NCBI GenBank assembly: GCA_003024985.2
Contig: PXIH01S0015023.1
Direction: 5' to 3' (one strand)
Length of the DNA stretch: 10,058 nucleotides
Source of the DNA: Euperipatoides rowelli
Taxonomy: Eukaryota > Onychophora > Udeonychophora > Euonychophora > Peripatopsidae
Below the pieces are notes generated by a model that was not told the origin of the DNA, did no database searches, and was given only the letters and a program-made list of their open reading frames with translations. A program made the translations under genes and the position numbers. Shown in pieces: positions 6,999 through 10,058 of the stretch. Numbering within the stretch: position 1 is the first letter of the stretch; the number at the start of each line of letters is the position of its first letter.

Positions 6999-7249
6999 GG
7001 TCAGATTTTGTTATCTGCCCGCCAATATGGCTGACGGTAGTAAGTTGAAATTATCTAGATGGCGCTCAACAAAGGATTATTTCACCTTTAGATTATTCTA
7101 GGCTTCAGGGTTACGGTAAGGTTAGAACTGTAAAGAAAATATACTAAAATCGACGATAAAAAATAATAATTCCACACAATAGTACGTTTTATTTATCGTG
7201 TGACTCCTAACGTTGATTTTGTAGATGGGCAAATAACGGAATCTGATCC
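6999..7249 (+). mobile_element. TIR element E2, short derivative of E3
   Basis: The left end GGTCAGATTTTGTTATCTGC and the reverse complement of the right end, GGATCAGATTCCGTTATTTG, form imperfect terminal repeats with one inserted base. The flanks GTATTTTA and CTTTTTAT do not give a convincing duplication. The left part (to 7134) matches the right end of E3 read on the minus strand, and 7135-7249 matches the left end of E3 (8176 to about 8290). E2 is thus collinear with E3 but lacks its central reverse transcriptase segment. An ATG at 7027 opens a 24-codon frame (MADGSKLKLSRW...) parallel to the start of the E3 frame and ending at TAG 7099-7101. Confidence 0.72.
7029..7134 (+). repeat. Shared internal core, copy in E2
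   Basis: It holds the same landmarks in the same order as 2711-2844 and as the complement of 9171-9278: GGCTGACGGTAGTAAG, GGATTATTTCACCTTTAGAT, TCAGGGTTACGGTAAGGTTA and CTGTAAA. It has no insertion like that in E1. Confidence 0.75.
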
Positions 7250-8167
7250 CTTTTTATTGTATTGTAACCTTATACAGAATACAACTAGTTCATGTTTTTC
7301 TCATCTAGTTCTAATTCTAGTTTATGTATACTATATAAAACACTTAAGTATGTACTGAATGTCAAATTTCAGAACAAGGTGCCATCTATGAATGAATTTT
7401 GTAACTAAAACAAATGAAATATTTGATAAATCCTTTTTTTATATATTTAAAGTTAAGCGTTTGATAAATTAATGATCCACTTTTATGACTCACTGGTGTA
7501 TTTATTTCAGAGCTGTGCCACCTTTTTCCGACAAATGCGATTGGGATATCTAAAGTATTCCTTATTTTGAAATTGTTTATCTTTTATTTAAACCTTGTCT
7601 CTTATTTTAAAAATTTTATACATTAATTTTTGAATTTTTCATTCAAGTAAATTAGTTTTTGAAGTGTTCTACACTAAATCTATGCAACTTGTGCACTTAA
7701 TTATTTCAAAATATAAATACGAGAATAAGAATTTATCAAAGCCACAACAGCCCATATTTTTAAAGGTTGCGAAAATTTTAACTCTCGTTAATTTTTAAAT
7801 AGAATGGCAAGATATAAAGTAAAATAAAGAATTTTTTAAATAAACTTATTTTTCGCTTACATGGCATTTCTTACTGTCAACAATATTCACAATACAGGAT
7901 ACTCACAGTTTGTTTTTAGGAGGAAAGTGTGCTGTTACAGCGCTTATTTAATTTGATAAGCTTTTTTTTTTTTTTTTGGCCTTTCAAACGTTTAATTAAA
8001 CATCACTATCCATTGCTCACTGCTTGTAGAATTACAGGTGAATTTCAAGTTTTTCAGCAGGCCATGGTATACAGGACATTTTGGCAAATCCAGCACTTAC
8101 TTCTTCTGACAAAAAAATCGACAGCTGAAAAACGTGCAATTGAATCCGGTTTATAAGGGTCTTATTG
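7250..8167. other. AT-rich spacer between E2 and E3
   Basis: No gene is recognised. A 75-codon plus-strand frame at 7929-8156 is largely the product of a T16 tract (a run of Phe) and matches no family. No paired terminal repeats were found. Confidence 0.6.
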
Positions 8168-8513
8168 CAACTTATGGTCAGATTCCGTTATCTGCCCACC
8201 AGCATAATTAACATTCGGAGTAGGACAACTAAATCGTAGTAGCGCATGGAATTAGTATTGTTTCTCGCCGATTTTAATATTAGAGGATTTTATTTAACAA
8301 GATACATTTATCAACCAAAAAGATCGACAAAATAAGAGCTCAAAATACTTAAAGCCAAGGCTCAAAAAGGATATAGGCTTTAATTACAAGATAGAGTTAA
8401 TGATTATAATATAAGAAACATTTACATAAATAATTTTTAAGGAACAATAACATTATGAATTTAATAATTTAGTAAGGGCAGGTATAGGAAAAATTTATCA
8501 GAACTTCTAATAT

Positions 8514-9175
8514 TAATTTCCAAAAGAATGATGAAGCAAATCCAAAACAAAGGTCATTTCTACGGTCACATAATTTTTTTAGGTTAAATGTTTTGATTGC
8601 ATCAGTGTAATCAATAAATTCTCACTGCTCTTTTTTTAATGTTCTCAATCATATTAATCTGTTTTTTCTTTTGTCAAGGTAAAATTCCAGACAGGGCATA
8701 TATATATTCTAAACAGGGATGTATAAAAGTTACATATACAGATTTTAATATCAGAACTTCAGCACCCATTCTTTTTAGTTTGTACAGCAAGAAAAATCTT
8801 TTGAGTGATTTATTAATTTTATTAGTAGTGTGCAAATTCCAATTGAAATTATCTTGAATGGTTACACCTAACATTGATACATTATGAACTTATCCTATAC
8901 CCATCAAGTATTCCATATCAAAATTATCTATAGCAAAGTTATGTATCATGAAACAAGATTTGGATGGATTTAGATTCATAGCACATTTAGTAGCATCAGT
9001 AGTAATAATATTAATTACTTCTTGAATGGGACTTCCCAAATCATCTTTGCCACCTATACATATCACAGAGGTCGTCTACAAACTTAAACCTATTTTTTAT
9101 ATTATATGCCATTTTATTAGTCGCGATTGAAAAGATCAATCCACTCAATACAGAGCCCTGAGGGACACCATTTAC
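8514..9175 (-). pseudogene. Non-LTR (LINE) reverse transcriptase remnant, palm to thumb
   Basis: This is a decayed part of the RT that copies LINE RNA into DNA at a nicked target. On the minus strand the segments are: GVPQGSVL (9169-9146, RT motif around the PQG turn); FKFVDDL with the FVDD catalytic aspartates (9082-9071); a shift to the next frame near 9048-9070; IQEVINIITTDATKCAMNLN and the CFMIH strand; TAA at 8890-8892; LGVTIQDNFNWN, KRFFLLYKLKRMG and FIHPCLEY, typical of the region after the palm; TGA at 8674-8676; KKRAVRIY; and after a second shift near 8605-8620, FNLKKLCDRRNDL. The order is that of CR1/L2/Jockey-type LINEs. The fingers, the first catalytic Asp and the endonuclease are missing, so it is inactive. 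Clade assignment is tentative; RT identity is firm. Confidence 0.88.
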
Positions 9176-9280
9176 AGTCCTAATCTTACCGTAACCCTGA
9201 GCCCTAGGATAATCTAGAGGTGAATTAATCTTTTTGCTGAGCGCAGATCTAGATAATTTTACCTTACTACTGTCGGCCAT
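9041..9280 (-). pseudogene. Open frame joining the E3 terminal region to RT
   Basis: A frame of 79 codons begins with an ATG 28 bases inside the element end (9280) and reads MADSSKVKLSRSALSKK, then YPRAQGYGKIRT across the shared core, then directly VNGVPQGSVLSGL, the RT motif. It ends at TGA 9041-9043 shortly after FVDD, because of the frameshift. The first 34 or so residues are not RT sequence that I recognise. They are translated from the core and terminal region that E1 and E2 also carry. In E2 the parallel ATG starts MADGSKLKLSRW. Either this was the natural 5' end of a deleted ORF, or the fusion is accidental. The join lies at ACTGTAAA/TGGTGTCC. Confidence 0.55.
9171..9278 (-). repeat. 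Shared internal core, copy in E3
   Basis: On the minus strand it reads GGCCGACAGTAGTAAGG, then TTCACCTCTAGATTATCCTA, then CTCAGGGTTACGGTAAGATT and GGACTGTAAA. It is the third copy in the window, inverted relative to those in E1 and E2. Confidence 0.78.
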
Positions 9281-9316
9281 ATTGGTGGGCAGATAACAGA
9301 ATCTGTCCCAACTTAA

Positions 9317-9929
9317 TAGAATATGATCATTACATTAGTTTGACTATTAACAATAAACTCGTATTGGAACCTATTTGGTGTTACATTTGGCAGCTTAGAT
9401 CACATGTCTTTGGATATAAAAAAAATAAGAAATTGAATTGAAATTTAACTAATTGTCTAATACTAAATTTTTTATTTAGTATTAGGACTGATGGGGAAAA
9501 AAACTTTTGTCTAAAGTACGGTCTAAAGGATTTGATAATTTTTTGGCTGTTATTTTATTGGACGAAAAACCCTTGAATTGAGCATTGGGTGAACAGACAC
9601 AAACTATCCAATTGTTGCTTAGGACAGGGATCACCTGGAGTTATCATTACAATGTTTGACCTCACCGTCATTGTGGTGGAAGTAAAGGAGAAATGGGAGG
9701 GGGTGGGTTTTCTTTAAGCCTAATTAGAGACTTATTTTTGTGCTTCTTTGCTTCTGGTTAACCTTTAAAAAAAAGAGAAACAAGGGGGAATGACTCATTA
9801 ATCAAAAGTATGAAGAGTTGTTCTGTTTATTGAAGTATATGGTCAATTTTAAAATATTGTGTAGAAAACGTACACATATAATATACTTTGGAGGGTTGAA
9901 CAAATTCTGCATATCATGAGAAGGCATAA
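9317..9929. other. Spacer without a recognised gene
   Basis: AT-rich at the left, with a G-rich patch near 9670-9705 (GGAGAAATGGGAGGGGGTGGG). A hairpin at 9457-9485 is the only structure found. Confidence 0.6.
9457..9485. repeat. Perfect hairpin, 12-bp stem
   Basis: CTAATACTAAAT faces ATTTAGTATTAG across a T5 loop. Allowing one bulged base, the stem extends to GTC/GAC. It is short and AT-rich, and no function can be assigned. Confidence 0.6.
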
Positions 9930-10058
9930 AACATTTTCAATTCAAGACAAAGTATTTACTTCCACTGGGCCCATATTAGAAGAAGACCAACAGNAAATAT
10001 ATTACAGGCAGCAGAAGCGATGAAATGTACCAGTAGAAAGATAGGTCGCCCATGCCTC
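9930..10058 (+). pseudogene. Possible C-terminal tail of a LINE ORF2, partial
   Basis: A frame closed upstream by TAA (9927-9929) stays open to the window edge, 43 codons. It reads WAHIRRRPT, then ILQAAEAMK, then RKIGRPCL. This resembles the C-terminal pattern of many animal LINE ORF2 proteins, in which an H(V/I)xRRP motif is followed after about 20 residues by a basic GRPxxRW motif. The resemblance is from memory and rests on two short motifs. There is no upstream RT in this frame, so it would be a truncated copy or an exon-like fragment continuing beyond the window. It contains the ambiguous base N at 9994, which leaves one codon unread. It is in the opposite orientation to the RT remnant in E3 and is probably a separate element. 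Confidence 0.4.

Larger units (their letters stand above)
8176..9308 (-). mobile_element. TIR element E3 enclosing a LINE reverse transcriptase remnant
   Basis: The first 26 bases, starting GGTCAGATTCCGTTATCTGC, match the reverse complement of the last 26, starting GGACAGATTCTGTTATCTGC, at 24 positions. The flanks are CAACTTAT (8168-8175) and CAACTTAA (9309-9316), a 7/8 target duplication. The whole 1,133-bp unit therefore appears to have inserted in one event. Read on the minus strand it contains in order: the terminal repeat, an ATG at 9280, the core shared with E1 and E2, RT-coding sequence to about 8514, an AT-rich stretch, and the second end. Typical non-LTR elements have no terminal inverted repeats, so either a LINE piece lies inside a DNA transposon or the family is of an unusual kind. 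GG-starting ends with an 8-bp duplication could fit Merlin or another cut-and-paste group; the superfamily is unassigned. Confidence 0.75.

Noticed and set aside
7929-8156. 75-codon plus-strand open frame as a gene
   Set aside because: It contains a run of Phe from a poly-T tract and no recognisable domain.
8639-8857. 72-codon plus-strand open frame
   Set aside because: It is the antisense shadow of the RT remnant on the minus strand.
9625-9645. CAGGGATCACCTGGAG as a hAT left end
   Set aside because: No inverted partner or 8-bp duplication is present before the end of the window.

Overview
This window looks like non-genic DNA from an invertebrate animal genome. It is strongly AT-rich, with long poly-T/poly-A tracts. 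It has no open frame with the look of a host gene, and no rRNA, tRNA or CRISPR array that I could find. The recognisable coding pieces are all decayed transposon proteins of animal types: a hAT transposase of the ZBED5/GTF2IRD2-like kind and non-LTR (LINE) reverse transcriptase. The species cannot be named from this evidence. One N at 9994 marks an ambiguous base call.

Layout. 1-371 is AT-rich with a cluster of short inverted and direct repeats. 372-991 is a possible TTAA-flanked MITE. 1291-2065 is a possible PIF/Harbinger-type MITE. 2629-2921 is a TIR element (here E1) with a near-perfect 8-bp target duplication. 3229-3859 is a non-autonomous hAT element with TAGTG ends and arrays of CTCGAG-centred subterminal motifs. 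4361-4803 is a clear hAT MITE with a perfect 8-bp duplication. 5660-6151 is an internally deleted hAT that keeps a broken transposase piece. 6185-6227 is a perfect short hairpin. 6999-7249 is a short TIR element (E2). 8176-9308 is a 1.13-kb TIR element (E3), flanked by a 7/8 duplication, with a LINE reverse transcriptase remnant inside it. 9930-10058 looks like the C-terminal tail of another LINE protein running off the window. The intervals between these are AT-rich and I see no genes in them.

The most interesting structure is the E1/E2/E3 set. E2 is collinear with the two ends of E3 and lacks its central ~880 bp. E1 has quite different terminal repeats but carries the same ~100-bp internal core. 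In E3 an open frame starts inside the terminal repeat, runs through the core and enters the RT at its GVPQGS motif without a break. This could be one mobile family with interchangeable ends that has acquired, or once encoded, a reverse transcriptase segment. No gene here looks functional, so there is no pathway to describe; the window is a record of successive transposon insertion and decay.
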